Shown: positions 50,775-60,780 of the stretch, in pieces
Numbering within the stretch: the first letter of the stretch is position 1
Layout: every line of letters begins with the position of its first letter
Assembly (NCBI GenBank): GCA_937924855.1
Contig: CALEYQ010000058.1
Coordinates: 1 to 64,000 of the forward strand
DNA: 64,000 nt
Reading direction: 5' to 3'
Source of the DNA: an uncultured Bacteroidota bacterium
Lineage (GTDB): Bacteria; Bacteroidota; Bacteroidia; JADZBD01
Program-made: the position numbers and the translations under genes
The notes under the pieces: model-generated
What the model was told of the DNA's origin: nothing
What the model saw: only the letters and a program-made list of their open reading frames with translations
The model's database searches: none

Positions 50775-53700
50775 ATTTTCACCTTCCGTTAATATTATAA
50801 GAGATTCAGGGAAGGAACTAAATTATATTGTTACTCCCAACTCTGAACGGGTTGCCAGGCAGATTGCAAATGATTTTAAGAAAGGATTTCATTCTTTTAA
50901 TCTTATCGGATCGTATGGTACGGGGAAATCCTCTTTTCTTTGGGCTTTGGGACAAACGCTGACAAGAAAGAAAAGGTTTTTTGATCTTTCACTTTCATCT
51001 GTCAAGGGCAAGGCCAATATCCTGAATTTTGTTGGAGAGTATCAGTCGATTATAAATGCATTTGCTGAACAGTTAGGAGTCAAGGCCAAATCAGCCGGAA
51101 GCCAGGAAATCCTTGATGCATTATATCAGGAATATGAAAAAGCAGGTATAAAGGATGGTTTGCTTGTTATAATTGTTGACGAACTGGGTAAGTTTCTTGA
51201 GTATGCTGCGAAACACCAGCCTGAAAGGGAATTATATTTTATTCAGCAGTTATCCGAATTTGTGAATGATAAAAAGAGAAATATTCTCTTCATTTCTACC
51301 CTTCATCAAAGTTTTGAATCCTATGGAAATGCTCTTAATGAAAATCAGCGCAAGGAATGGACAAAAATAAAGGGCAGACTAAAAGAGCTTACATTTAATG
51401 AGCCGGTAGAGCAATTGATATTACTTGCAGGAGATTTTTTAAAGAAGAAAATTGATAAGCGGGGGGCAAAAGATAATCTGAAGGATTTCATTGCTTTGAA
51501 TAAAAAGGCAAATATTTTTTCTCTCGACAAGCATTTCGCAAATAAAATCGGCAAGAATCTTTATCCTCTTGATCCTTTTTCCTCCTATGTCCTAACGTTG
51601 TCATTGCAGCAATACGGGCAGAACGAGCGGTCTCTCTTTACTTTTCTGGAATCCACAGATGAGTTTGGAATTCATCAATGGAATTCCAAGCAGTCGCCCC
51701 ATTACAATATTGTAACTGTCTATGATTATCTCTTTTATAATTTCTATTCTTACCTGACAACCAAGAATACGCACTTCACGCAGTGGGCTGGGATCAAATC
51801 AGCAATCGAACGTGCAGAGGCCGCCATAGAGAAGAACTTGCCCGAAGCTGTGCAATTGATCAAGGTAATTGGACTGCTTAATCTATTCGGAAGCAAAGGC
51901 GCAAGAATAGACTTGAATTTTCTGAAGGGTTATTTCAAAATAAGCCTGGGCATTGATAAAATTAATGCTGCTATTGACGAACTTGTAAAACATCAAATAA
52001 TCCGCTTCAACAAATTCAGCCAATCCTATAAACTCTTTGAAGGAACCGATCTCGATATTGAAGCTGCCTTGTTGCAAGCCGGAAGCAAAGTGGATGAGGT
52101 GGCCGATGTAGTAGGTTCCCTACAGCCCTATTTTGAAAATACATACGTAACTGCGAAATCTGTTTCCTATCTGAAAGGAACGCCAAGAAACTTTCAAGTA
52201 AGAATCAGCGAAGAACCGATTAATGAAGTGCCAAAGGGTGAATTAGATGGTTTTATTAATCTTATTTTTAATTCCGATATAAGCGAAAAAACTATACAGC
52301 AGTTTTCAAAGGAGAATGATGAAGCTATAGTGTATGGTTATTATCGGAATGTGGAGCAGATTCGCAACACACTTTTCGAGATCGAAAAAGCACAGAATGT
52401 TTTGGCTGCCAACGAAGAGGATCGAGTTGCGAAAAAAGAACTTAAAGATATTCTCGCAAGACATAAGAATCTGCTCAATCACTATGTGCTTGATGGAATG
52501 TATTCAGAGGATAAGATTGTTTGGATTTTTCAGGGGAAAATACGAAAGGTGGATAGCAAACGGACCTTCAATAGGCTGCTCTCCGAAATCTGCAATACTG
52601 TTTACACGCAGACTCCGACCTTCAGAAATGAGTTGGTGAACAAACATAAAATTCACGGCACTATCCACAATTCCAGAAAACTTTTCTTCGATGCTTTGGT
52701 GAATAAATGGAATTTGCCCAATCTTGGTTTTTCTGAATCGGAGTTTCCGGCAGAAAAAACAATATACTTGACATTATTACAGGAAAACAAAATGCACCGT
52801 GAAACGGACAATGGATATGAATTACGGGAGCCAAATGCGAATTTTACACCTGTGTGGAAAGAGTGCGAACGATTTCTTAACAGCGCAAAACAGGAAAGAA
52901 AGAAAGTTTCAGATTTAATTGATGTCCTCAGCTCAAAACCCTACAAGCTAAAACAGGGATTAATTGATTTTTGGGTGCCGATATACTTGTTCATCAAACG
53001 AGGCGACTATGCTCTTTACGCGGAAGGAAATTTCTCTCCCAATGTGAATGAGTCCATTCTTTATATGATCACTAGAAACCCCCAGCATTACGAAATAAAA
53101 GCATTTGAAATAACGAATATCCGGCTGAAAGTATTCAATAAATACAGGGAATTCTTACAACAAGAAAAGAAGGGCAGGGTGACAAATGAAACATTCATTG
53201 AGAGCATACGCCCATTCCTTACCTTCTATAAGCAATTACCCGAATATTGCAAGAAGACTCAAACCATATCTGATCAGGCAAAAGCTCTAAGGACCGCAAT
53301 TGTAAATGCACAGGATCCCGAAAAAGTTTTCTTCGAAGATTTTCCTTCTGCATTACAATTGAGCCTCGACAAACTAGCTGATTCGGATAAGGCACTGTCG
53401 GAATTTGCTAACCGGCTCAATGAAACTATTGATGAAATAAAATCAGCATATAAGGAACTATTGAATCGTATCGAGCTGTTTATCCAACAGGAGATTATTT
53501 CGGAAGAAAATAGCGATTTCAATAAGTACCGGAAACTGCTACAGGGCAGGTTTGCAACGATTAAAGAACATAGACTGCTTCCTAAGCAGAAAGTATTTTT
53601 ACAACGACTGAACTCCCCGTTGGATGATCGCGATAGCTGGATTGCATCCATAGCCCAGGCGGTAATTCAGAAACCGCTGGATCAAATCAATGACTCGGAT

Positions 53701-53976
53701 GAAGATTTGCTAAAAGACGACTTGGCACACCTTGTGAAAGAGCTTGATAATCTGCGGGAAATTTTGCGGGAAAAGAAAACTGACAGCGAGGTAATTAAAG
53801 TAGATTTGACAACTGTTTCTGGTGGATTAAAATCGAATATTATTGATATCCCGAAAGGAAAAGCGAAGGAGATAGAAAAACTGGCGGGTGAGATCCGGGA
53901 ACAGCTAAAAGCGAAAGAAAAAATTAGTGTGCCTGTTCTTGCCAAACTATTAAGCGAACAATTGAACAATGACTAA
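50764..53976 (+). CDS. Large P-loop ATPase of the putative defence operon
   Basis: 1070 residues. Walker A GSYGTGKSS (49-57) and Walker B LLVIIVDELGKFLEY (D139, E140) lie in the first 150 residues, followed by a STLHQSFE sensor-like strand. The remaining ~850 residues are helical and charged, with IIDIPKGKAKEIEKLAGEI at the end. It resembles in plan the large ATPases of BREX (BrxC/PglY) and related systems, but I cannot assign it to one. Overlaps neighbours by 11 and 8 bases, so expression is coupled. Confidence 0.8.
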   Translation: MDVKFSPSVNIIRDSGKELNYIVTPNSERVARQIANDFKKGFHSFNLIGSYGTGKSSFLWALGQTLTRKKRFFDLSLSSVKGKANILNFVGEYQSIINAFAEQLGVKAKSAGSQEILDALYQEYEKAGIKDGLLVIIVDELGKFLEYAAKHQPERELYFIQQLSEFVNDKKRNILFISTLHQSFESYGNALNENQRKEWTKIKGRLKELTFNEPVEQLILLAGDFLKKKIDKRGAKDNLKDFIALNKKANIFSLDKHFANKIGKNLYPLDPFSSYVLTLSLQQYGQNERSLFTFLESTDEFGIHQWNSKQSPHYNIVTVYDYLFYNFYSYLTTKNTHFTQWAGIKSAIERAEAAIEKNLPEAVQLIKVIGLLNLFGSKGARIDLNFLKGYFKISLGIDKINAAIDELVKHQIIRFNKFSQSYKLFEGTDLDIEAALLQAGSKVDEVADVVGSLQPYFENTYVTAKSVSYLKGTPRNFQVRISEEPINEVPKGELDGFINLIFNSDISEKTIQQFSKENDEAIVYGYYRNVEQIRNTLFEIEKAQNVLAANEEDRVAKKELKDILARHKNLLNHYVLDGMYSEDKIVWIFQGKIRKVDSKRTFNRLLSEICNTVYTQTPTFRNELVNKHKIHGTIHNSRKLFFDALVNKWNLPNLGFSESEFPAEKTIYLTLLQENKMHRETDNGYELREPNANFTPVWKECERFLNSAKQERKKVSDLIDVLSSKPYKLKQGLIDFWVPIYLFIKRGDYALYAEGNFSPNVNESILYMITRNPQHYEIKAFEITNIRLKVFNKYREFLQQEKKGRVTNETFIESIRPFLTFYKQLPEYCKKTQTISDQAKALRTAIVNAQDPEKVFFEDFPSALQLSLDKLADSDKALSEFANRLNETIDEIKSAYKELLNRIELFIQQEIISEENSDFNKYRKLLQGRFATIKEHRLLPKQKVFLQRLNSPLDDRDSWIASIAQAVIQKPLDQINDSDEDLLKDDLAHLVKELDNLREILREKKTDSEVIKVDLTTVSGGLKSNIIDIPKGKAKEIEKLAGEIREQLKAKEKISVPVLAKLLSEQLNND

Positions 53977-55108
53977 AATAAAACACGTAATAGGAATTTC
54001 GGGTGGTAAGGATAGTGCTGCTTTAGCAATATATCTGAATAAAAAATACCCAAAACTTGATGTAACATATTATTTCTGCGATACAGGAAAGGAATTGGAT
54101 GAAACATACCAATTGATCAAGAACCTTGAAATTTATTTAGGGAAAAAAGTTGCCCACCTTACTGCGAAGGAACCGGAACAAGCTGGAGCAAACCCGTTTG
54201 ACTTTTACTATAAAGCCTTCCGGGGCTATCTACCCTCCTCTCAGGCAAGATGGTGCACTAAAAAAATGAAGTTGGAGCCATTTGAAGAGTTTGTTGGGGA
54301 TTCTCCCGTTGTGTCCTATGTGGGGATACGGGGCGATGAGGACCGGGAAGGATATATTTCCAAGAAGCCGAACATTCAATCTATATTCCCTTTCCGCAGG
54401 AATATTTGGAGTGAAGATGTGATTAATCGTGTACTGGACAATAATAATATCTCAACGATTGCGGAATTGTATTCCAAACAATTAAAAGGTACTGCACTGA
54501 AAAGAGCATTAGACAGTGTTCAGAAACCCTTTGCCGAGGATAAGCACTACAAGGAAGTTACTTCTCGCAACAGAAAAGAAAAATTGAATTCACTGCTTGA
54601 TGCCGGTGTAATACCTTTCAATCAGGTTGTCTTTGGATTTTTGAAAAGCACTGACTATCCCTTGGCACTTACCGAAGATTATCCATTGTTGAACAATGAG
54701 GACGTGCTGGTTCGGGAGGATATTTTCAAAATTCTTGAGGAAAGCGGTGTGGGAATTCCCGGTTACTACCATAAGAAGGAATATGAAGTTGATGGGAAGA
54801 AAGGAGAATACGCAAGAAGCCGATCCGGGTGTTATTTCTGCTTCTTCCAGCAGAAAATTGAATGGATATGGCTCTACGAACAGCATCCTGATCTTTTTGA
54901 AAAAGCAATGAAGTACGAGAATGAAAAAGAAGGCTTCACCTGGAATCAGAATGAAAGCTTAAAAGATATTATTCAGCCCCGTAGAATGGAGCATATCAAG
55001 AAGGAGCATTTGCGTAGGGATGGAAAAGAAAAATCGGCAAAAAGCAAGTTCCTGATTGATATATTGGATAATACAGAGGATACCGGTTGTACAGCGTGCT
55101 TTATATAG
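53969..55108 (+). CDS. PAPS-reductase-like ATP pyrophosphatase, DndC/BrxP-like
   Basis: 379 residues. SGGKDSAA (11-18) is the PP-loop that adenylates substrates; ARWCTKKMK (C96), SGCYFC (C288, C291) and C-terminal TGCTAC (C374, C377) could bind an iron-sulfur cluster or carry sulfur. Enzymes of this type include DndC/SspD of DNA phosphorothioation and BrxP of BREX type 4. No cysteine desulfurase is in the operon, so a host IscS would have to supply sulfur. Confidence 0.85.
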   Translation: MTKIKHVIGISGGKDSAALAIYLNKKYPKLDVTYYFCDTGKELDETYQLIKNLEIYLGKKVAHLTAKEPEQAGANPFDFYYKAFRGYLPSSQARWCTKKMKLEPFEEFVGDSPVVSYVGIRGDEDREGYISKKPNIQSIFPFRRNIWSEDVINRVLDNNNISTIAELYSKQLKGTALKRALDSVQKPFAEDKHYKEVTSRNRKEKLNSLLDAGVIPFNQVVFGFLKSTDYPLALTEDYPLLNNEDVLVREDIFKILEESGVGIPGYYHKKEYEVDGKKGEYARSRSGCYFCFFQQKIEWIWLYEQHPDLFEKAMKYENEKEGFTWNQNESLKDIIQPRRMEHIKKEHLRRDGKEKSAKSKFLIDILDNTEDTGCTACFI

Positions 55109-55109
55109 A

Positions 55110-56234
55110 ATGAAAATTACGACTGAACATACCGTTGATGGACTCCGATTTATTGACCATTTGCATACGACAGCGAGACAGTTGTATGTGTGCTCTGAAG
55201 TCGTCACCATTATTGGTACTAAACAAGTTCCTCTTGCAATATTAAGTCAACTTATTTCGGCTTGGAGCACTAAAGAGGAAAAAAAGAATTTAGATTATAA
55301 AAAAAGCAAAGGAAAATTAACAGAGGGAGTAAAAAGTACCACAGCACTTCAGCACTATGTAGCTCTTTGCAAATCACTTGGATTAATTTCGGGGCTTAAT
55401 AATTTTTACACAAATACTCGGCTGGCCTATTTGCTAATTCATTTCATCTCTAAAATGGGAAAGGAAAGAAAGGGCATAAATGAGTATGAGAAGTGTTTTT
55501 ATTTTTTTCAATTGATGAATGTCGATGCAGATGGAATTCTTTTATTGTTGCACTTGCTTGAAAATGGAAGTAAGAACCAGTCTGAATTGCAACAACATTT
55601 CAAAGAAGAGCTTAATAAAAGACTCGATGCAAAAAAAGACATTGCCCCCGCAAACGTAAAAGAAACAATCCGTGAGAAGTATCGCGTGGTTAATGTCGTA
55701 TGGAAGAAGCCGGAGAAATATGCTGAACATGTCCTCATTCCTCGATGCTCTTGGCTTGAAACGTTAGGAATTATTCAAATCGAACGCAAGGGAAGTTCAG
55801 CGGTGTATAGCTTATCGCAAGTGGGGAGAGAATTCCTTGATTCTATACCCAAATTATCCGAAGGAACTACAAGAGATATAACGGAAGGTTGGTTATTTAG
55901 CAATTTTTTTGGGACTATTAGCCGAATTTATCTAAATGGAGCAAAGGCTTATACTGGTTTAATCGAGGAAGAAAAGAAATCAATATTAGCGCACAGCCTG
56001 AATGAGGCCTTAATCGTAATTAAGACAAGCACACCATCAAAAATTTCCTTATTTGATACGTTACTTTTTGTCTGTATTTCAACAATGGTAGAAAAACGTA
56101 TTTTCATTGAGTTTTCCGAGATAGTTCAAGAAATAGAAAAGGGTATTTATATTGGTGGGAAACAATTTATATTGAATGAAGTGGGAAGAATAAACGAAAG
56201 CTACATTGCAACCCGTGACTCGAATGAAACTTAA
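55110..56234 (+). CDS. Protein of the putative defence operon, unknown
   Basis: 374 residues from ATG 55110, one base after the preceding stop. Helical with winged-helix-like parts (SAVYSLSQVGREFL, a typical wing) in the middle and TALQHYVALCKSLGLI near the N-terminus. No enzymatic motif. Could be a DNA-binding or adaptor subunit. Overlaps the next gene by 11 bases. Confidence 0.65.
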   Translation: MKITTEHTVDGLRFIDHLHTTARQLYVCSEVVTIIGTKQVPLAILSQLISAWSTKEEKKNLDYKKSKGKLTEGVKSTTALQHYVALCKSLGLISGLNNFYTNTRLAYLLIHFISKMGKERKGINEYEKCFYFFQLMNVDADGILLLLHLLENGSKNQSELQQHFKEELNKRLDAKKDIAPANVKETIREKYRVVNVVWKKPEKYAEHVLIPRCSWLETLGIIQIERKGSSAVYSLSQVGREFLDSIPKLSEGTTRDITEGWLFSNFFGTISRIYLNGAKAYTGLIEEEKKSILAHSLNEALIVIKTSTPSKISLFDTLLFVCISTMVEKRIFIEFSEIVQEIEKGIYIGGKQFILNEVGRINESYIATRDSNET

Positions 56235-56844
56235 CTGTATTATAGATACTTGCAGTTGCATAAATCTGAGCAATACTGAGTATTTGCAAGAACCTCTTTT
56301 GAAGTACTTGAATGATGAAGCACACTTAAACTACAGTAACGAAGTTCATATTGAATTGAGAGATCATAAAGACAAGAATTTGCCGACATTTATACATGAG
56401 AAAAGAAGAAAGCTGAAGGTTGGCAAGCAGACCATGAATGAATACGAAAGAAGAATGCTGGGGGCGGTTATTCCTTCCCGGAAAAAGAAAGGGAATAAGG
56501 GGGAGGTGGACAATTTTCTTGCCTCAGTAGATCAAATACATCATGTGAAGAAGAACTCCGTAATTTTCATTACAGATGATGAAAACGCTACGAATGGTAT
56601 CTTTGCAACATGGACAGAGTCTTTTCCTGTTATAAAGGTTTGGAGTTCTTATGAGGTTGTGTTGTTTTTATACGCAGAAAAAATAATACCCTCAAAGGAT
56701 ATTGCGATTAATTTGGTGAAGGATTTAGTTGCTTTTACCTCACCAATTCCAAGCAAAAGAAGTGAAGAAACAACAACCAAATTAACCAAGCTATTGAAGC
56801 GGTATTACCAACGTATTGAGAATATTAGTAAACTATTAAATTGA
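56224..56844 (+). CDS. PIN-like nuclease domain protein
   Basis: 206 residues from ATG 56224. NCIIDTCSCINL (D8) is a PIN-domain first strand; NKGEVDNFLAS (E94, D96) and FITDDENA (D118, D119) match the remaining acidic positions. PIN domains are metal-dependent RNases or DNases. It lacks a separate antitoxin and sits inside the operon, so it is more likely an effector than an ordinary toxin-antitoxin partner. Confidence 0.7.
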   Translation: MKLNCIIDTCSCINLSNTEYLQEPLLKYLNDEAHLNYSNEVHIELRDHKDKNLPTFIHEKRRKLKVGKQTMNEYERRMLGAVIPSRKKKGNKGEVDNFLASVDQIHHVKKNSVIFITDDENATNGIFATWTESFPVIKVWSSYEVVLFLYAEKIIPSKDIAINLVKDLVAFTSPIPSKRSEETTTKLTKLLKRYYQRIENISKLLN

Positions 56845-56849
56845 ATATC

Positions 56850-57947
56850 ATGAGCAGTCTTGCGGATTTAAATTTAAAATATGACCCCTTTAGGGAAGTA
56901 ACTCCTTCCCTTGATGGAGATAACCTTGTTTGGGCCGAAATGGAAGATGTGAAATCTAAAATGAAGAAGAGCTATGATGACTGCATCAACCATAGATCAA
57001 AGCAAGTTGTTCTAAATTGGGGCAAGTATGGTGGGGGAAAAACATTCAGTGCCTATTACTTCATAAAAGAATACCGGCAGACTAAGAACTTAACTCAATT
57101 GTATTTACGCTGTCCGAAAGATGGAGGAACCGCTACGGATGAATTTTTCAAAGGAATAATCGATTTCTTGTCCTTCGATTCTATACATGAGCACATTAAA
57201 TCTCTATTAAATGAGCACGGGGAAAAAAAGTTAATGGATTATCTCGCGCCAAAGGCAAGCCGTGAATATGCTAAAGCTATTTGTCTGATTGGATCCGACG
57301 ATGACAATACTAAAACATTGATGAATCGGTTCCTCTACGCGGGTCTAACCAAGACCGAACTGGGAAAATTAGGATTAGCAAAAGCAATTCAAACGGACAC
57401 AGACTCTATCAAATTTTTGTCCGGACTACTCTCCTGCTTTATTGGTGACGACAATATCTACAGTGGAAAAGTGATCTTATGGATAGATGAAATGGAGGAC
57501 TTGATATATTACTCTCAGAAAAACTACAAAGCCTTTTCGCAGGTTCTCCGAGACCTCTTTGATAGTATTTCCAATGGTTTTTTAGTATTTATGAATTTCA
57601 CGCTTGCCGAAGGTGAAGAAAGCACAGTGGAACTAATCCTGGGCGGAGCAATTTGGTCAAGAGTTACGAAGAAGATTCGATTCAAACAGTTTACCGAAGA
57701 GAATGCGAAAACCTATTGCGTGGAATTACTTAATTACTCGAAAGCAAACGTAAAAGAGGATAAGCCATTTACAAAGGATAATATTGAAAAAATTATTACC
57801 TATATCCCAGCCGGAAACCTAACGCCAAGGGAAATAAACAAGCATTTTAGCTCCTTAATAAATTACGGGCTGGATAAAGACCTCAAGACCTTTACTGCAA
57901 AGAATATTGCTGAATGGGCGACAGAATACCAGGAAAATAACAGCTAG
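56850..57947 (+). CDS. AAA/ORC-like P-loop ATPase
   Basis: 365 residues from ATG 56850 (a TTG at 56841 is also in frame). Walker A GKYGGGKT (58-65), Walker B VILWIDEMEDL, and a sensor segment (FLVFMNFTLAEGEES). C-terminal helical part ends with TPREINKHFSSL, like a winged-helix lid. A second ATPase in the operon, after the PIN-like gene by five bases. It might load or regulate the nuclease. Confidence 0.8.
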   Translation: MSSLADLNLKYDPFREVTPSLDGDNLVWAEMEDVKSKMKKSYDDCINHRSKQVVLNWGKYGGGKTFSAYYFIKEYRQTKNLTQLYLRCPKDGGTATDEFFKGIIDFLSFDSIHEHIKSLLNEHGEKKLMDYLAPKASREYAKAICLIGSDDDNTKTLMNRFLYAGLTKTELGKLGLAKAIQTDTDSIKFLSGLLSCFIGDDNIYSGKVILWIDEMEDLIYYSQKNYKAFSQVLRDLFDSISNGFLVFMNFTLAEGEESTVELILGGAIWSRVTKKIRFKQFTEENAKTYCVELLNYSKANVKEDKPFTKDNIEKIITYIPAGNLTPREINKHFSSLINYGLDKDLKTFTAKNIAEWATEYQENNS

Positions 57948-57973
57948 GGAATTTTAATTTCATTGGTTGAAAC

Positions 57974-60451
57974 TTACTCTTCCAAAACTCCCATTAGTTG
58001 CTCCATTCCGAAGTTTAGCAGGAAATCGCTGTAGTAGCTGTCAAAAACATCGCGGATGTATTCATCTACGGTTACATCTTCAGATTTTCCCTCTTTGGAA
58101 ATTGTAAGATGATAATTTCTCCGTTTGGTAATCATATATAAAAACAGGGTGTGGAAATAAACGGATGAGAGATACTTTTTTTGCGCTACCGTAATTTGCT
58201 CTTCAGACTTCAGGTTCCTGCGGTGGTTTAGCAATACACGACTATCAAGATTTATATAGATGGATTGGAGCTTGTCTCCCTCCCCGAAAGGGAACATAAC
58301 GGTTTCATGGTTCATAGAAATTCCCTGTGCTTCCAGCGCATCCCAATCCTTTTGTAAGACCCTTTTCAGTTCAGGTAACCCGATATTTTCCGGTGCTTCT
58401 TCTTCCTTTGGCGTAGGTTCCTTCGGTGCTTCAGGATCCGTTATTTTGATCCAGACAATCTCTTCAATGGGTTCTCCTGTACCATTCAAAGAAACCTTTA
58501 TCTCAATCTCGTCTCCGACTTGCAAATCATTAGTTGGGTTAAATGTAACCTTGATAGTGCCATTGGTGGGACTGCTTTTTACAATATTCAACAGCTCGGA
58601 AATTTCTTTTTGGTTCCCGGACTGAGTACCTCCCCCACTTTCGTCACGTTTTATCTGAAGGAGCGCCAGCTTTAATTCTCCTGCTTCCTCCACACGATCA
58701 AAGTAATCATTGGTTACATCTGTATCGAATTTTATGGTCTTCTCTCCATTCTGCGGGAGAGTAATTACATTGGCTCCATCCTTCTTTTTGTGTAATTTAA
58801 AAATTGAAGGAAAACGCTTCGGCTGAAAAGGTTTTTCATCAATCCTTTCTTTGGGCTTTTTATTTTCCTCCGATTTTTTCTTATCCTTTCTTTCTTCAAG
58901 CTTTAGTGTGTTCTGAAGGAGTTTAAACAATTCACTTTCTTTCGGAAGGTTTTTTGCAAAGGACTTAAGAAGCTCTGAAGTGTCTTCGCTTTCTAAGCCA
59001 ATGGATTCCTTCCTGCGCCTGTTAACTTCATCTAATTGGCTTTTCCGCAGCTTCCTTCCTAGGTAATCCCTAAGCAAGTTAGCTTCATCTCCTTTCTTCA
59101 GGCGTTCTCTGTCAGACATGAATAGTTCCTCTCGAAAATCGGCCTTCATGCCCGTACAATCAACGTGAATCAGTAAATAGTCTTTCAGAAGATTGAACTT
59201 AAGTGTGCGTGTAACAAACTCTGAGGAGTAACTGCCGTGCACCTGTCCGTTCATGGAGAACATCACCGCCATGTCGTTTCGGAAAAATCTGTCCCTGATA
59301 ATTCCTTTCGACTTTTTTACATCTCTTCCCTCTAACTTGGGTTTAAATACATAACAGGTGACTTTGGCTTTTCCGAAAAGCTGATCCTCGTATTCCTCCG
59401 AAAAAAAAGAATCTACATAAGAATTTTTATCTTCCTCTAAGCGTCTTTTCAATCCGAAGAGATCTAGTTCGAGAACCTTGTTATTGGGATAACGCTCTTT
59501 TTTATCTACTGTATAAATCGGCAAGACCGGTTCGAATAGGAATTCATTTAAACTCTGGTTGAGATCTTGTGCAAAACCGGCATACCCTGATGGAAACTGA
59601 TAAGAATATAATTTAATTACTGTGCCCGTATTAAATTTTCTTCCATGAAGTTTTAGATCCATTTCTCCTGAATCGAAGGACGGGATTTTGCCCTCTACTT
59701 TAAGGAATTCAAAATGGCTGTAGCGTTTTGCGTCTGCTGAATCTCCGATTTTCCTCTGCCTCACCAGCGTAAAACCGAATTGCCCCGAGTTGTCGAACCG
59801 CTTGGAGCCAATCAATTGGAAACGCTTCTTTCCGCAAAACACCAATGCCCCGCTGCCTCCCATATTATATTTACCTTGTACAAAATGTATATTGACCTTG
59901 CTTCCGCGCACCAAGGAAAGGAATGTATTCTCAAAATCTTCCGGGTGCTGTCCCTCGCCATTATCGTATATAATTACTGAACTATTCCTAGGGAGACCGT
60001 CAGCCACAAGTTGAATTTCCTTTGCCTGCTCCCTACGAAATGTCTGCAGATCCCATTCTTTATGTTTTGGGTAGAATTTATTTATTGCCTCATCCATAGT
60101 TCGAGGTGCAGATGACGACTGAGGATTTATGCCTGCTTCATAGCACTTCTTCATCAGAAGAGCATCGATTGAATTGGTGACCTTTTCTACTAAGGCTGCT
60201 ATTGGATTTGATTGTTGCCCGCGAATTATACCAAACATCCTTTCGTCACCACCTAGTGGAGACCAATTCTCATTTTTAAATAAATCAGGATATTTATGAA
60301 TAATCTCCTCTACAGCTTCTTCGGTAGGAGCATGGAATAACTCTTCAAAAATCTTCCTATGGGTGGGAATGGCCATTTGGGATCCATATCTATCGGTAAC
60401 AAATGTATCAAAAAATTGGATTTTTGAGAGACTTTTAAACCCATTGGGCAC
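57974..60451 (-). CDS. GHKL (Hsp90-like) ATPase with Ig-like insert, putative defence protein
   Basis: 825 residues from GTG 60451; an in-frame ATG at 60376 is an equally possible start. The GHKL nucleotide site is complete: NPIAALVEKVTNSIDAL (E89, N93), IIYDNGEGQHP (D163, G165, G167) and YNMGGSGALVF (G198-G201). Then come a MutL/Hsp90-like middle part, a Lys/Glu-rich linker (about 540-585), an Ig-like beta region (about 640-690) and a helical C-terminus. Converges on the ATPase operon with a 26-base gap. Confidence 0.8.
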   Translation of the reverse strand: MPNGFKSLSKIQFFDTFVTDRYGSQMAIPTHRKIFEELFHAPTEEAVEEIIHKYPDLFKNENWSPLGGDERMFGIIRGQQSNPIAALVEKVTNSIDALLMKKCYEAGINPQSSSAPRTMDEAINKFYPKHKEWDLQTFRREQAKEIQLVADGLPRNSSVIIYDNGEGQHPEDFENTFLSLVRGSKVNIHFVQGKYNMGGSGALVFCGKKRFQLIGSKRFDNSGQFGFTLVRQRKIGDSADAKRYSHFEFLKVEGKIPSFDSGEMDLKLHGRKFNTGTVIKLYSYQFPSGYAGFAQDLNQSLNEFLFEPVLPIYTVDKKERYPNNKVLELDLFGLKRRLEEDKNSYVDSFFSEEYEDQLFGKAKVTCYVFKPKLEGRDVKKSKGIIRDRFFRNDMAVMFSMNGQVHGSYSSEFVTRTLKFNLLKDYLLIHVDCTGMKADFREELFMSDRERLKKGDEANLLRDYLGRKLRKSQLDEVNRRRKESIGLESEDTSELLKSFAKNLPKESELFKLLQNTLKLEERKDKKKSEENKKPKERIDEKPFQPKRFPSIFKLHKKKDGANVITLPQNGEKTIKFDTDVTNDYFDRVEEAGELKLALLQIKRDESGGGTQSGNQKEISELLNIVKSSPTNGTIKVTFNPTNDLQVGDEIEIKVSLNGTGEPIEEIVWIKITDPEAPKEPTPKEEEAPENIGLPELKRVLQKDWDALEAQGISMNHETVMFPFGEGDKLQSIYINLDSRVLLNHRRNLKSEEQITVAQKKYLSSVYFHTLFLYMITKRRNYHLTISKEGKSEDVTVDEYIRDVFDSYYSDFLLNFGMEQLMGVLEE

Positions 60452-60504
60452 TTCATTGGCTGAGGCAGTTTCCTATCAATAAGTCACATTTCCTCTCGCT
60501 GCAT

Positions 60505-60524
60505 TACAGTTGAGCAGCGTTTTT
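60505..60524 (-). repeat. Right copy of 20-bp inverted repeat bracketing the cargo
   Basis: On the minus strand AAAAACGCTGCTCAACTGTA, one mismatch from 46959-46978 on the plus strand. It sits 54 bases upstream of the GHKL gene start. Confidence 0.65.
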
Positions 60525-60780
60525 GGAAGACGGCATTTTACCCTTCCTCACCTTTGCCCTGAACACCAGAAAGAATGGGCTATTTGGGGGTATTTAACCC
60601 TGAATTAGCCCTATGTGTATGCAACATTTCTTTCAGATGTCCAAATCAATTCGCATCAATTTTTCCCGCCATAGGTGGACAGGCAGGTGAAAAAATACCC
60701 CTGAACGAGCGATGGTTCATCGGAAAAAGAACGCGATGTTCCCGATAAAATTGAGAGGAAGAAATAAGTAAAACCGGGTC
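60525..60780. other. Intergenic region upstream of the recombinase operon
   Basis: About 330 bases separate the GHKL start from the recombinase pair. I see no gene; CCCGCCATAGGTGGACAGG near 60665 is similar to the core of the 42.26-kb hairpin (GTCCGCC/GGCGGAC) and may be another copy of a short palindromic repeat flanked by TTTTT and AAAAA. Confidence 0.4.

Noticed and set aside
56224..56844. Free-standing VapC-type toxin
   Set aside because: There is no small antitoxin gene beside it and it is embedded in a coupled six-gene operon.
49917..57947. Complete Dnd, Ssp or BREX system
   Set aside because: Only a PAPS-reductase-like gene and a large ATPase fit; the other defining components are absent from the window.
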